Source: Anthoceros angustus | Taxonomy: Eukaryota; Streptophyta; Anthocerotopsida; Anthocerotales; Anthocerotaceae | DNA length: 64,000 bases | Reading direction: 5' to 3' | Assembly: GCA_010909165.1 (NCBI GenBank) | Contig: MU008195.1 | Location: 186,001 to 250,000 of the forward strand | Part shown: one piece after another, positions 1 through 11,000 of the stretch | Layout of the letters: every line of letters begins with the position of its first letter | Position numbering within the stretch: the stretch's first letter is position 1 | Translations under genes and position numbers: made by a program | The notes under the pieces: generated by a model | Told to the model about the DNA's origin: nothing | The model's input: the letters and a program-made list of their open reading frames with translations, nothing else | The model's database searches: none

Positions 1-1100
1 AACTTGGGGAACAAGGGTGAAGGAAAGAAGAACCCCAGGCGTCCTGACGAGCAAGCTCCAGACCCGCCCCGCCAATCCCTTGGTTTCCTCCTCCTTTGTC
101 GCAAGATTGCTCTATCACCCCTCCTCCCGGTTGCGGGAGCTCTCGACCACCCCTAGGGCGTCTCGCACCACCTCTGTCATCGGACGTCTCCAACCAGCCC
201 AGCGTGGGGATCTCAAGGAGTTATCGATGTGAGGGGCACAACCAAGCCCCTTTATACAATTCTTTTGGGCGTCATAGCCACCGGACTTTCGAGTCCTAAA
301 AGCTTTGAGCCCCACAATTTCGGACGGCCTTAGGTCCAAGATGGCATCCTATCCAAAGTTCTATTCCTAGGATGCCACTCGCCCATGTTATCTCTCCCCT
401 CCGATTTGGTCGCTTTGGCCCTTAGTCCTTCTTTGCTGAATTTATGGGTCCTCCTTCCTCGTTCTTGATGGAAAATCCTCCCATAAACTCTCCTTTGTTT
501 TCCATGATCCCAATCCCTCACCAATCCTCCACCTCGGACCCTCCAATGGTCCATATTTGGCCATTGGGCGTATTTCCTGCAACCTTGGGCGCCATGCTCC
601 TGCAAAACCCTCACGCCCCACTGCCTCGAATTGCTGATAGCTCGCCTCAGAATCTCCAACTTGGTCAGTCCCCCAGGGTTTCTTCCTTCCGATCGCGAGC
701 TCCCGCCACGGGCCCCCCTTTTCGTGCGAGCTCGTGCCACCCTGTGGGGTCGTCTGAGCTACCTGCCGCGCCCTTGCCTTTCAGTTCCCTTAGGGTTATA
801 TTTCCCGGAAACTCTCGATTGGCCCACTACCACTTCTTCTTCGCGACCGCTCCTTCCTTCCACGACCGCCCGAGTTCGCCAACCGTCTTGAAACATAGTC
901 CCGATCGGCGACCACACACGGTTCAACTACCGCCGGTTGGTTCGACCTCTAGCCTTGGACCTACGCCAAATATGGGGACCCCCCCATATATAGGCCTTTT
1001 ATTAAATATTCCAAGACCAAAGGCCAAGGAGTATCGAGTTCATAGTCCAAGGACCGATTATTATTTAACCCAGAAACAACCCCAAAACTCATAGGCCAAG
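1..1100. other. No supported gene; repeat-like DNA
   Basis: Open frames on both strands here are short, overlap each other and show no family I recognise. The longest plus frame (444-1094) and the minus frame (330-740) are proline/serine-rich and arginine/glycine-rich shadows of the same DNA. The stretch lies directly upstream of a copia element, so part of it may be that element's 5' LTR, but I could not find a matching 3' LTR to define it. Confidence 0.5.
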
Positions 1101-1112
1101 GACACTTTCTAC

Positions 1113-1120
1113 TATAAATA
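1113..1120 (+). promoter_or_regulatory. Putative TATA box of the copia 5' LTR
   Basis: TATAAATA lies about 540 bp upstream of the copia Gag start and is followed by a pyrimidine-rich and then A-rich stretch, as in many plant copia LTR promoters. The LTR ends are not defined, so the assignment is inference from position and motif only. Confidence 0.35.
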
Positions 1121-1209
1121 TCCCTTCCTCATAACCTAGCTCTTCTTGACACCACTTAACAAAAAACAAAAATCACTCAAAGACCAATCCAACGAGGAGT
1201 TCATACCGG

Positions 1210-1460
1210 ATCGTTTGCAGACCCGCGCGGGGCCTTGCCCGGCGCAGCGCGCGAACCCGCGGGGCAGCGCGGCGCCCGGTGCGCGAACCGCCCGCGGCGC
1301 CAGCGAGCGGGCTCCCAGCGCGCGCGGCGGCTGAGCCGGGCGCGCGGCGCTTCGCCCAGCATAGCCCGTGGAAAGGCGCCGGCGCGGCGCGAGCGCGAGC
1401 CTTGGCGCCCGGCCGTGCGGGGTCGCGTAGTGCCGGGCGGTGGCGTGCGGTAGCGTGTAT
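1210..1460 (+). other. Very GC/CpG-rich leader segment
   Basis: This stretch of about 250 bp consists almost entirely of G and C with dense CpG. It sits between the putative LTR and the copia Gag start. The sequence on both sides is much less GC-rich. Reading frames here are alanine/arginine-rich by composition alone and are not supported as genes. It may be an insertion in the element's leader or a mutation-resistant CpG-rich untranslated region. Confidence 0.4.
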
Positions 1461-1653
1461 GTAATAGCGCGGCGGGTAGCACAAAGTCGTGGGGGCCGAA
1501 GGCGGTGCCGGGCGGTGGCGAAGTCGTGAACGATTCGGCGGATTACTCGGGTGGACGATCAGCGGCAAAATACCGCGGGCCGTGGTGTTGCTTTCTTCTT
1601 TGACTTTTCTAACAAAGGCAAGTCGGTGGTTTATACGTATCGATTTTTGAGTC

Positions 1654-4600
1654 ATGATGTCTTCATCATCGAGCGTCATGTTCAATATCGAGAAGTTAGA
1701 TGGTACTAACTTCCGTTGGAAAGAACAAGTGTATAATGTTCTAGTGCGAGCGGATCAAGCCCATAAAGTTGTTAGGCGTCAAACCGGATAGTATGACAGA
1801 TGAGTGGCGGGACTGGATGAGCTTGCTAGATCTACTATCATGCTAACATTGTCAAAAGCAGTGTACTTCAATGTGAAAGATAAGACCACGAGTTACGGTG
1901 GCGGTATGTGACACATGAGGAAAAGCGGCTTCTCGGTGTATTGGTTGAAAGCTGGTGGACTTGAAGATGAAGGAAGGGACGAGGATGTCCGATCATCGAA
2001 TGATTTCAATACCATTTTCAGACTCTCATCTCAAGGTATCACGTTCCAGTTGTGAGGCTATGTTTCATTGGTCACATTACGAGAGTTGGGACACCTTTTT
2101 GACTCGAGTAATTGCCGCTAGTGGTCTTACCATTGTAAATGTAGAAGGTAGCACATTGGCGAGAGGTGAGCAGGAAAACATGGAACCTTCCAAAGGTTCC
2201 GGTGCCCTCATAGTGAGAGGGAGGTCCCTGCGAAGGGAAGCAACCGGACGAGCTTCTCTCGTAGCAAATCGTAGTCGTAACAAGAATGTGGAGTGTCACT
2301 ATTGTCACAAAATCACTTCAAAGAGAGTGCGAAGTTCAAAAGGACCAAGGAAAAGAGAAGACAAGAAGGCGACTTAAATGCATCGAGTTGGAAGAGTTAA
2401 ACTACGTTGAGGACGGAGATGTCCTTATCTCTTCTTACTTGAATCTTGCACAATTAACGTGTGGATAGTCATTTATTACGCAATTGGATAATTGACTCGG
2501 TGCATCTTTTACTCCGCATAGAGTGGTTTAGCACGTATGATGCTACAAGGAAAGGATGTAGGCTTGGAAATAACTATGCATGCGGATCGCGCGTGGTGAT
2601 GTGCAACTCAAGTTTGACAACGGATCTTCATTCATCTTTGAAGGGCGTTAGGCATGTTCGAAGTTGACAAAGAGCATGATTAGCGCGGGGCGGTTGGATG
2701 ATCTTTGGTTACTTCTGGTTTGGGGATCACTCTTGGAAGATCTCCAAAGGTTCTCTTGTGTTAGCTCGTGGATCGAAGTGTGGCACTTTGTACTCACTTG
2801 AGGTAAACATGTCATCATGATCGTATGGCAAATGTTTCCTTGTGGCATTGCGGTTAGGACATATGTCTCGAGAAGGGAATGAAGGTTTTATCTCGTTACG
2901 GTTATATCCTGTTCTTCTCTCGATCTCTCGATGTGTGAGCCTTTGTTTATATGGGAAAGACAAAATCATCACATCGAACAAGAGGTAAAGTAGAGTAAAC
3001 CTCTTGAGTTGGTTCACGTGATGTATGTGGACCTATGCCTCTTTCATCATTAGGCGGTGCCTCTATTTTGTCACTTTCATAGATGATTTCTCGCAAGGTG
3101 TGGGTTTATCCTTTGAGGAAAAAGGATGAAGTTACGGTGTTTGAAATTTGTCACCCTTAGAGAATCGGTCAGCCGATTGAAGTGTCTAAGGGCGGATAAT
3201 GGTGGAAGTATGTTTAGCTTTCGGTACATGATTCCAAGGAATCAAAATTATAGTATACTCCTCCACAAAATGGTGTGGTGCGGATGAGAACCATTCGAGA
3301 GAGGATGCGTAGTTTGTTGTCAAACTCGGATTGCCTAATGGGTTTTGGGCGGCGGTGTCTCTGCAGTTCATCTTATTGAGATCTCCTAATAAGGCATTGA
3401 TGGCGAGTTCGGAGGAGCTATGGCAGAACCATCCTACAAGCATCTGCGAGTGTTTGGGCATGAGGCATCTTGCCATGTTCCAAAAGAGTTTCGGGACAAG
3501 TTGGCACCTAAGTCCAAGAAATGTATTTTTCTTGGCTATGGTGATTCGGTGAGATGGGATACCGTTTGTGGGATCCGAGGCTAGAAAGGTTGTTCGTACT
3601 AACGACGTGTTCTTCAATGAGAACAAGATGCAGGAAGCCTACTCCAAGCTGGAGGTGCGAAGGGTGATCTTCCAAGAAGATGGACATGATCATCATGGGC
3701 GGGTTGATAAGTGGTAATGTGCGGGCACATTCCTCCACCGTAGATGAACCAAGAGTCGAACAAGCACCTATAGAGGTGCACGTGCCGTGGTCGAGGCAGA
3801 TTACACGACCTCACGGCGGTATGATCCATCTCGGATTATGTCATCGACAGTTGTGGGAACCCTCTTCTTACAAAGAGGCCATGTCAACAGTAACAAAGAG
3901 AAGTGGGAGAAGGCCATGCGGCATGAATTAAATGCATAAGAACCAAACTTGGGAGTTGGTTGGTTGCCTAGGATAAGAAGGCACTCTGGTGCAAATGGGT
4001 GTACAAGATGAAGGTCATACCTGATGGCAAACCAAAGTACAAGGCACGATTGGTTGCTAAGGGTTTCAAGCAACAACCGGGCATTGACTTTGATGAGATT
4101 TTCTCACCATGAGTCAAAATGACAACTTTGCGATGTGTTCTTGCTTTGGTTGCGGGATGATATGGAACTTATGCGGATGGATGTCAAGAGGCGGCATTCT
4201 TGCATGGTGACCTTCAAGAGGTCTACATGCAACGAAGAAGGTTTTGTTGAGAAGGGCAAAGAGCATCGGTGTGCGGGTTGAGGAAGAGCCTTTATGGTTT
4301 GAAGCAGGCACCGAGAGTGGTATCACAAGTTCCACTCATTTATGCTTTCTCAAGGCTACAAGCGTAGCGATGAGGATCATTGCCTCTATCTGAAACAAGC
4401 TAAGGATCAAAGCTTGCTCATTTTGATCCTCTATGTGGATGATATGCTAATTCTTTGAGATCTTGATGAGATTTGTTGAAGTCAAAGTTGAATGCTCACT
4501 TTGAAATACAGACTTGGGAGGCGAGCCATATACTTGGCATGCGTATTCGGAGCAGACATAAGCGCTTTGTATTTGTCTCGACGGAATACATTGAGTGTGC

Positions 4601-4990
4601 TTCAACGTTTCAACATGGAAGGGAAGCCATTGGGTACTCCATTGCCTCCATATGTGAAACTTTCAAGCGCGGATTGCCCAAGCTACGAGGAGGACAAAGC
4701 TGAAATGGAGAAGGTCCCATACTCATCATGTAGGGAGTTTGATGTATGCAATGATTGCTACACGTCGACATTGCCTTTGCGGTGGGAGTGGTTAGTTTAT
4801 GTCAAACACGGCAAGAAGCATTGGGAGGCGATAAAAGGAGTTATGAGGTATCCGAATGGTACAAAAGCTTTGTGCATATGTTTTGGTAGTGAAGATGCAT
4901 GTGGTTGGGTACAGATCTGATTATGGGGGATATGGACAAAGGAGGTCCACATCGAGGTTATGTCTTCACGTGTGGCGCGACTTTCGATAT
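1654..4990 (+). mobile_element. Decayed Ty1/copia retrotransposon (Gag-PR-IN-RT-RH)
   Basis: Translating the plus strand through many frameshifts gives the copia order. Gag starts at 1654 with a typical KLDGTNF motif. A zinc knuckle (CHYC...) lies near 2295, the protease region near 2465-2670, and the integrase core tail (TPPQNGV motif) near 3255. The reverse transcriptase runs about 3970-4530 with KARLVAKGF, a LYVDDML active site near 4430-4450, and SLYGLKQAPR just before it. RNase H runs about 4715-4975 (GYVFTCGGA). No frame spans a whole domain, so the element cannot encode an intact polyprotein. The 3' part of RNase H is cut off where an R1 repeat begins, and no 3' LTR is visible. Confidence 0.9.
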
Positions 4991-5290
4991 GGCCGGTAGC
5001 GCCACAATCCGTGTCGTAGGAAGAAGTCGGTTCCCAAAGGAATGATAGTTCAGCGTGATTCCTTAGCTCGTTCAATCTCAACACACACACTCCTAACTAC
5101 TCTAGCGTTCACCGTCGGGCCGGTATGGCCAAGCGTTTAAGGACCCGTTCGTCGTATCGTTCACATACATCCACACATCGATCCTTTCCTCTCTCCTCTC
5201 GCTACACTCCTCGGTCTTAGAAAAGGCAGCGCGGGTTACTGATCCGGACCTCGTGTTGTGTCGTTGTAGGTCGAGGATTGGTGATTTTTG
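4985..5290 (-). repeat. R1 repeat, inverted copy (3' part)
   Basis: The reverse complement of this stretch matches 6120-6430 and 7390-7660 over the segment with the GAACGATACGGAC and CTTGGCCATACCGGCC blocks and the terminal CTTCCTAC...ACGACAC block. It replaces the end of the copia RNase H, so R1 inserted into or recombined with the copia element. With 5629-6430 it forms a large inverted repeat around the ambiguous base at 5628. Confidence 0.75.
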
Positions 5291-5627
5291 AGCAAAGGCA
5301 AGTGGTGTAGTCACGTAAGAGGAGAGTAGAGGGCGCTTTTGTTTAAGAGGCCGAGGTATTGTGTCACCGCAAGTAGCGATTGTTTCCCCAAAACCCGATC
5401 GCTCACACAAGTCTCATGGGACTAAACCTAACGCATTTGCCAGTGGGATAAGTGCCGCCAGAGGGGGGAAGCCTAAGCCCGGGTTTTCCTCCCACATCTA
5501 CTAAAGCTCAAAAGCGAGTGGTGCTCGGTGGCTCCCTTTGTCAGTGTTACACCGCTCTTGGCCTTCATGATCGTGGTCTCATCCTTTCTCACCCGCCACG
5601 AACCGGCATATGGTTATTGGGCTATTT

Positions 5628-5628
5628 N
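5628..5628. other. Ambiguous base (N), possible assembly join
   Basis: This is the only non-ACGT base in the window. It lies between oppositely oriented copies of R1, where assemblers often fail. The inverted arrangement across it is therefore uncertain. Confidence 0.8.
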
Positions 5629-6430
5629 GGGAGAGGAGGGGCCCGCTCACGGATCATCCGATTGGGTGCACCACAACCGCCTGACGGGGATTGGACCACC
5701 CATTCCGAGGAGGGGCCTGTGACCTTCCCAAATGCCCCAAGCAAGGAGATAGGGGGGATAGGTAGGCGTCGATTAGGTATACCAGCTGGCTATCACCGTA
5801 ATAGGGGTGTAAAGACGCCACCTGCAGATAAGAGGGGCCGAGGCCGCCTAGTAAAGCATCTTCTCTTGGTGTTGATGCCGCTCTGCACCTTTGTGAGTCT
5901 TCTGCTAACGTGAGTCCCGAGTCACCGAAAGGTGCACGATGCCCGGGAGATTGATCAAGGTCCCGTGATTCGGACTTAACGCTGCTGTGGTGTGTGCAGA
6001 AGGTGATCGGTGATCCGTCGCCCGAGCCGCGTCCGACACCGAACTGACTGAACGCTGTGAGCCGAGGAACTCCGGAGGGTGTGTAGAGCCCGGACGAGAG
6101 GCCCATGAACGATTTGAGGAGGTCCGGATCACAGAATCCGCGGCTTTTTTCTAAGATCAAGAGTGTAGCGTGAGAGGAGAGAGGAAAGGACCGATGCGTG
6201 AAGGATGTATGTGAACGATACGGACGCCGAACGGGTCTCAAACGCTTGGCCATACCGGCCTCAGACGGTGAACGTAGAGTAGTTAGAGTATGTGTGTGTG
6301 AGTTGGGACCGAACGAGCGCATGACTAAGAAGAATCACCGAACGCAGAACGGCCTATCATTCCCTTGGGAACGGACTTCTTCCTACAACGACACTGATTC
6401 AGTACCGCATCAAGAAAAGTCCTGCCACGC
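5629..6430 (+). repeat. R1 repeat, LTR-like copy
   Basis: Long near-identical blocks are shared with 6900-7665 and 50850-51515, including CACGGATCATCCGATT, AGATAAGAGGGGC, a TCTTCTCTTGGTGTTGATGCC block after an AATAAA-like A-rich stretch in the sister copies, and GAGGAACTCCGGAGGG. A TATA-like or poly(A)-like core followed by a conserved T-rich block resembles the U3/R part of an LTR. I could not place TG..CA ends, so 'LTR-like' is inference. No coding frame is supported inside. Confidence 0.7.
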
Positions 6431-6569
6431 CCCGCACCTCACCATGGAAGGAGGGGCCAACGGCGAGTCATCATGCCGGGAACAGCCGGGAAGGACTTGA
6501 GGGAGAGCCACTGAGGAGTCCCGTGAGGGAGGAAACCTGGTGGGCGTGAGTCCGACTTTGTCCGGACTC

Positions 6570-6740
6570 CGAGGGGAGGCCTGACTCAAGTCCTGACCTC
6601 TAATAAGTCCGGACCTCAAGTCCGGACTCCCAGAATAAGTCCGGACCAAGTCCGCCCTGCAGTCCGGACCGAGGTCCGGACCCCAGACAAGGCCTGGACC
6701 TAGCCGGCCACCTGTGAAATAAGCCGGACTCAAGTTCAAG
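6570..6740 (+). repeat. Degenerate TCCGGAC minisatellite upstream of R1
   Basis: TCCGGAC and close variants recur many times here, separated by AATAAG, CTCAAG or ACC spacers. The same kind of array stands directly upstream of the R1 copy at 50.85 kb (50560-50735), so the array is part of the R1 family's internal structure and did not arise locally. It lies where a gypsy-type element would carry its 3' untranslated region. Confidence 0.7.
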
Positions 6741-6889
6741 GGTCGAGACAGACCTCGAGGACCTGATGCTGAGTGAGGAGGAGCCCCTTCGACTTACGCT
6801 TAGGGGAGCAGAAGTGGTGGCCCCACCGCGGCGACCTGTGGAGGGGCCAGGAGGATGACGCGGTAACGGGCGGTGTCGACCGCCGCCCA

Positions 6890-7665
6890 ACCCTCTGATG
6901 ATTCCGGAGAGAGGGGTCCCGCCTCACGGATCATCCGATTAGCACCACAACCGCCGTGACGGGGATTGACCACCCATTCCGGTATGGGCTCAGACCTTCC
7001 CACTCTACCGGGCGAAGGAGATAGGGGAAAATAGGCTGTAGGCCCGATTAGGTATAATCGAGCTATCTGTAATAGGGGTGTAATAAAGACGCCGCCTTGG
7101 GCGCAGATAAGAGGGGCTGAGGTCTAGTAAGAAAGCATCTTTCTCTTGGTGTTGATGCCGTTCTGCACCTTTGTGAGTCTTCTTGCTAACGTGAGTCTCG
7201 AAGTCACGCACGCAATGACCGGGAGATTGATCAAGGTCCCGACTTCTTAACGCTGTTGTGGTGTGTGTGTGGGAAGGGTGATTGTGACCCGTGCCCCGGG
7301 CCGTCCGACTAAACCGAACTGTGAGCCGAGGAACTCCGGAGGGTGTAGAGCCGGATTTGAGGCCCCGGGAACGAATGAGGGGTCCTGCGTAACCAGCGTC
7401 TTTCTAAGATCAAGAGTGTAGCGTGAGGGAGAGGAAAGGAGGATGCGTGAGGATGTATGTGAACGATACGGACGCGAACGGGTCTCAAACGCTTGGCCAT
7501 ACCGGCCTGTCTACGTTGTGGTAGATAGTTAGGAGTATGTGTGTGTGTTGAGACCTAACGAACTGGGGCGGTAGGAATCACCGAACGCTGACGGGCCTAT
7601 CATTCCCTTGGGAACGGACTTCTTCCTACAACGACACGGAGTGTGCGCGCGGTATCAAGAAAAGT
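6890..7665 (+). repeat. R1 repeat, second direct copy
   Basis: It matches 5629-6430 almost block for block, with scattered small indels, and continues into the terminal block ending ACAACGACACGGAG near 7640. Its upstream TCCGGAC array and GACTTACGC...GGTGGCCCC segment (6785-6890) match the copy at 50.7-50.85 kb. It ends just before the CACTA remnant. Confidence 0.75.
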
Positions 7666-8384
7666 CACGCCACACCGTGACATGGAGGCACCGGTGGTTT
7701 ACATTTCAATGAAGCTCAGACATCCGGTGATCGTGGGTTTACATGTCTTTTTCCAATAGCGAATCCCACCGAGAAGGCACCGTGTGCAAATGAACCACCC
7801 CCGGCCTTCTCCCACATCCGGGTGCTCTTTCTGGACGTGTCGGGCAAACGTGAATGGCCCGGTTTTGTGGTCACTTGATCGGTACACCTTCCTTGTCCAG
7901 CCATGAAACCGCTCATGTCTTCTTCCATAGACGCTGGGTTTGAAGATACGTCACACAAAAACCACTTGATTTGGAGGACAAAGGCACAAAAGTCTGCCCC
8001 TCGAAAGTCACGTCAGAATCTGTTCAACTGGCGAAAAAGGCAGTTGGTCTTCCATGTCAAAGGTCCCAAAACCCAAGCATCACCTGTGGAGGCGGTGCGG
8101 TCACCGGCTATGGTGCGGTAATGGTACCCCATTGTCTCCAACCCCACATGGCTGACCGCTTACGTGGCCTCAATGGCCCGAATATCGTTGTCTTATTCGA
8201 GATTGCCAGCGCCAGTTCGGACACTTCCAGCCCACTTGAGGAAAGTGGCCGGTCATCCCTCGACATCAAACTCCATTCGAATCCCATCAAAGTTTCCGAA
8301 TGGGCGAAATGCCGCATACGCTTTTGCTCCACAATTTGTTAGGGTTCAGGTTGCGCTTTCCGATGGGACGCCTCGCATCCCGAT

Positions 8385-8774
8385 CTATCGATGTGTCTTG
8401 GAACAAATGAGCCGGATTCCTTGCCGCCGGTAGTCCGCATAAAACATGCTCTCCATTGCCAAGTACCCAGTGGCCATACTTCCTTCGGGCCGGGCTTTCT
8501 GGCGGATTGATTGCTTCAAGACATTCATATGCCGCTCGATAGGGTACATCCATCGAACATGCACCGTGCCGTGCGTGGCAACTTCATCTAGCAGGTGGAT
8601 AAAGAGGTGCTGCATCGGATTCCAAAACACGGAAGGGTAATACCGCTCCAAGGCCACCATTGTATCCACAACCTGAGCCCGCATTGCAGGGATTTCTGTG
8701 GGCTTGATTGCCTTCGACAAATCCATCGGTAGATGGAGCTCGGTATGTGAAGGCTTTGTACTCCGGCCTCTCAA
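8385..8774 (-). pseudogene. Tnp2 transposase fragment, DUF4218-like
   Basis: The translation contains the signature of the DUF4218 segment of CACTA transposases: LFIHLLDEV, then VRWMYPIERHMNVLK, then ARPEGSMATGYL. These match the family's pattern of a conserved histidine/aspartate helix followed by the WMYP-ER motif. The frame is open for 129 codons but is cut from the rest of the transposase by frameshifts, so it is a fragment of the surrounding element. Confidence 0.85.
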
Positions 8775-9013
8775 GCGGTGGCGTGGTCAATAGGAAAATA
8801 AAATTGGAGGAGCAAGTGCCGGTCGTGACTCTTGACCTATTTGTTGCCCCAAAGCTGGTTGCAAGGTTGGACCCAAATGCCGTTGGTGGTTTGATCCATA
8901 GCTCCGCTTTCACGGCACTGTAAGTCATTTTTGCTCAATGTGTATGGCCGGGGAGGTGGGCCTCACCGCGTCATCGAAATCAGCCACCACGGCTTGAGGC
9001 CACATTCATAAGG

Positions 9014-9577
9014 TCAATCCGGCATTGTGGGTGTCCCATTTGCCACTCCATATGTTCCAAAAAGCACAGCGGTTGTTAACTTCCGTGCATCACGTCTTTC
9101 ACAACGGAATAGGCAAGTAGGGCAGCATTTTAAGCCAAGCGCTGACACCCCATGACATTGGTGCTCACCGGTCGCATTTTCCCAAGCATCCATCTCGTCA
9201 ATGATGTCCTGCACGGTTCGGGAAGGGGGTGCCGGCCGCATATCACTTGCATTGTCGAAAAACTCACGGTGGTCATGCCGCCTGCTATCGTGGACGGCAG
9301 GGCACCATCTGCGGTGCCCATCGCAAATGACTTTCTCCAAAGCCCGCGACCATCTAGCTTCCAGAAGCCCCCCGCAGTCCACACAACAACGATAGCCTCT
9401 CACTTGCAAGCCGAAAAGCGCTCCGAGTCCAGGGTAGTCACATGTCGCGTGAAGCACGGCAGCCCTCAGGATGAAAAAGCGACCCGGGTCAGACACGTCT
9501 TTGGAATGATCAGCACATGGGACACCCACCCACAAGGTCGCCAGCTCCTCCAACAAAGGTTGGAGATACACATCCAT
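9014..9577 (-). pseudogene. Tnp2 transposase fragment, Transposase_21 core
   Basis: The frame opens with MDVYLQPLLEELATLW, the hallmark of the Transposase_21 domain. Next come an LRAAVLHATCDYPGLGALFG segment and a cysteine-bearing GYRCCVDCGG motif, as in the 'ACPxC' region of CACTA transposases. It holds 187 codons without a stop. Upstream homologous sequence continues in other frames (9466-9801), which shows the gene is broken. Confidence 0.88.
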
Positions 9578-10027
9578 ATTCTTGACTGTTTCGCCGGATG
9601 ATTAAAGGCATAAGAATCACCGCTTTGTCGTGAGCCAAGGAGGAAAATTGTGGATGAAAATGAGAGCGAGGCCGGATGGAGTCGAGGAAGAGCGATGGCT
9701 TGGATTGAAGCCGTCAATAGAGATACCAAGGCGAAGATTTCGGTCTTCCGCATCAAGGCACTATCCAAGGCACCCGAGCGGGTGTCGGCCATTATCCGCA
9801 CTTGACCATCGGTGCTCCTATGGTCCTTTCACCATATTAGTTCACGTGCTGTTGAAGAGCACGCATACATTCGGCGGAGGTGATCCGCTAGCGGGAAATA
9901 AAACATTGTCTTCCGCGAAATAGGTTGCCCAGTGGCACCCTCGCGATATCTGGGCTCGCCGCAAACGTGGCAAGAGGTCTCTAATGCCCTCGTGCCCCAA
10001 AACAAGGAACAGTCTCCAACACGGGCA

Positions 10028-10621
10028 TCAATTAAATGCGCTACCGACGGCGTGTAGCATCATCTTCTGGACATCCGACCTTGCCTTGACATCGTTGGTC
10101 TTTGGCAACACCGACGAAGAAAGGAGGCTGAAGATTGCGGACATGGCAGAGTCGGATATCTTATACTGGTCTTGGATGTTAAGGAATGCTAGGGCAGTGG
10201 ACAATCGACTATGCATGGATTCCTCTGGCCCGGAGACTGACCATAAGGGTTTGGCAGCCTCCTCCTCCAAATTGGATTGTCCCTCCTGCTGAGCACTGGC
10301 TATGAAGTCTTGCATCAACCTGTGCAAGTGCTCCGCCTCGGAACCCGGTACCCGCCCGCCGTCGGGTATGTCTGGCAAAGGTACTTCATCAACGAACTCC
10401 GGGGCCGCAGACGCACAAGCCCCAACCGGAGGGGCTGCGAGGGGCATGGCCCGTACACGGGCCCCAACCCCGCCCGTCGGCTGTGGATGCACATAGGCCT
10501 GGACACCTCGATCTACCTGGATTTCTGACGGGCGCGCCTGAGACAAACAAACAATATTGTCAGTCCGCTCCCTGGATTTGCCTACGCGAAGAGCGCCAAG
10601 GCGATTGCGCAACCGGGACAT
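10028..10621 (-). pseudogene. Probable N-terminal/linker part of the CACTA protein
   Basis: An open minus frame of 197 codons lies upstream of the Transposase_21 core on the same strand. It is proline/alanine-rich, then helical (acidic heptad-like stretch near its middle). No catalytic motif is visible. Its role is inferred from position between the Cys/His-rich segment and the core. The first part is duplicated in tandem (10437-10884). Confidence 0.5.
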
Positions 10622-10884
10622 ACTGCCTCACCTCGGCAGCGGCGCTGAGCGGATGTGGCGGGCTGCGAGGGGCATGGCCCGTGAGCCCCAACCCCGCCCG
10701 TCGGCTGTGGGTGCACATAGGCCTGGACACCTTGATCTACCTGGATTTCTGACGGGCGCGCCTGAGACAAACAAACAATATTGTCAGTCCGCTCCCTGGA
10801 TTTGCCTACGCGAAGAGCGCCAAGGCGATTGCGCAACCGGGACATACTGCCTCACCTCGGCGAGCAGGCGCGCCCATGAACGGA
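10437..10884. repeat. 224-bp tandem duplication in the CACTA remnant
   Basis: Two nearly identical copies with a period of 224 bp are aligned by the CATAGGCCTGGACACC block at 10492 and again at 10716. They share the ACAAACAAACAATATTGTCAG and CGCGAAGAGCGCCAAGG blocks. The few differences (an extra CACGGGC in the first copy, an altered 3' end in the second) show that the duplication is recent relative to the element's decay. Confidence 0.85.
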
Positions 10885-11000
10885 TGTGACGGGCTGCGAC
10901 GTTCGCGCGGATGGGGTGTGTGGTTCCTTCGCAACCAGGGCAATTGCAGATGACCCGAGGTATTTGACGGTGGTGTAAGGAGGATCCATAGCACCTCACC

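Larger units (their letters stand above)
7690..11000 (-). mobile_element. Decayed CACTA/EnSpm DNA transposon
   Basis: On the minus strand, broken frames appear in the order expected for a Tnp2-type protein. A Cys/His-rich N-terminal segment (about 10800-10990) comes first, then a linker with an alpha-helical stretch (10028-10621), the Transposase_21 core (9014-9577), the DUF4218-like region (8385-8774) and a DUF4216-like tail (7700-7960). Frameshifts separate the pieces and one part is duplicated in tandem. I found no convincing CACTA termini, so the limits are approximate. Confidence 0.8.

Noticed and set aside
444-1094. 216-codon plus frame in the first kilobase
   Set aside because: Low-complexity Pro/Ser content, an equally open overlapping minus frame, and no recognised domain. 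It lies next to a retroelement leader.
1173-1685. 170-codon minus frame through the CpG-rich leader
   Set aside because: It is antisense to the copia Gag start and leader. Its Ala/Arg-rich protein is a by-product of GC composition.
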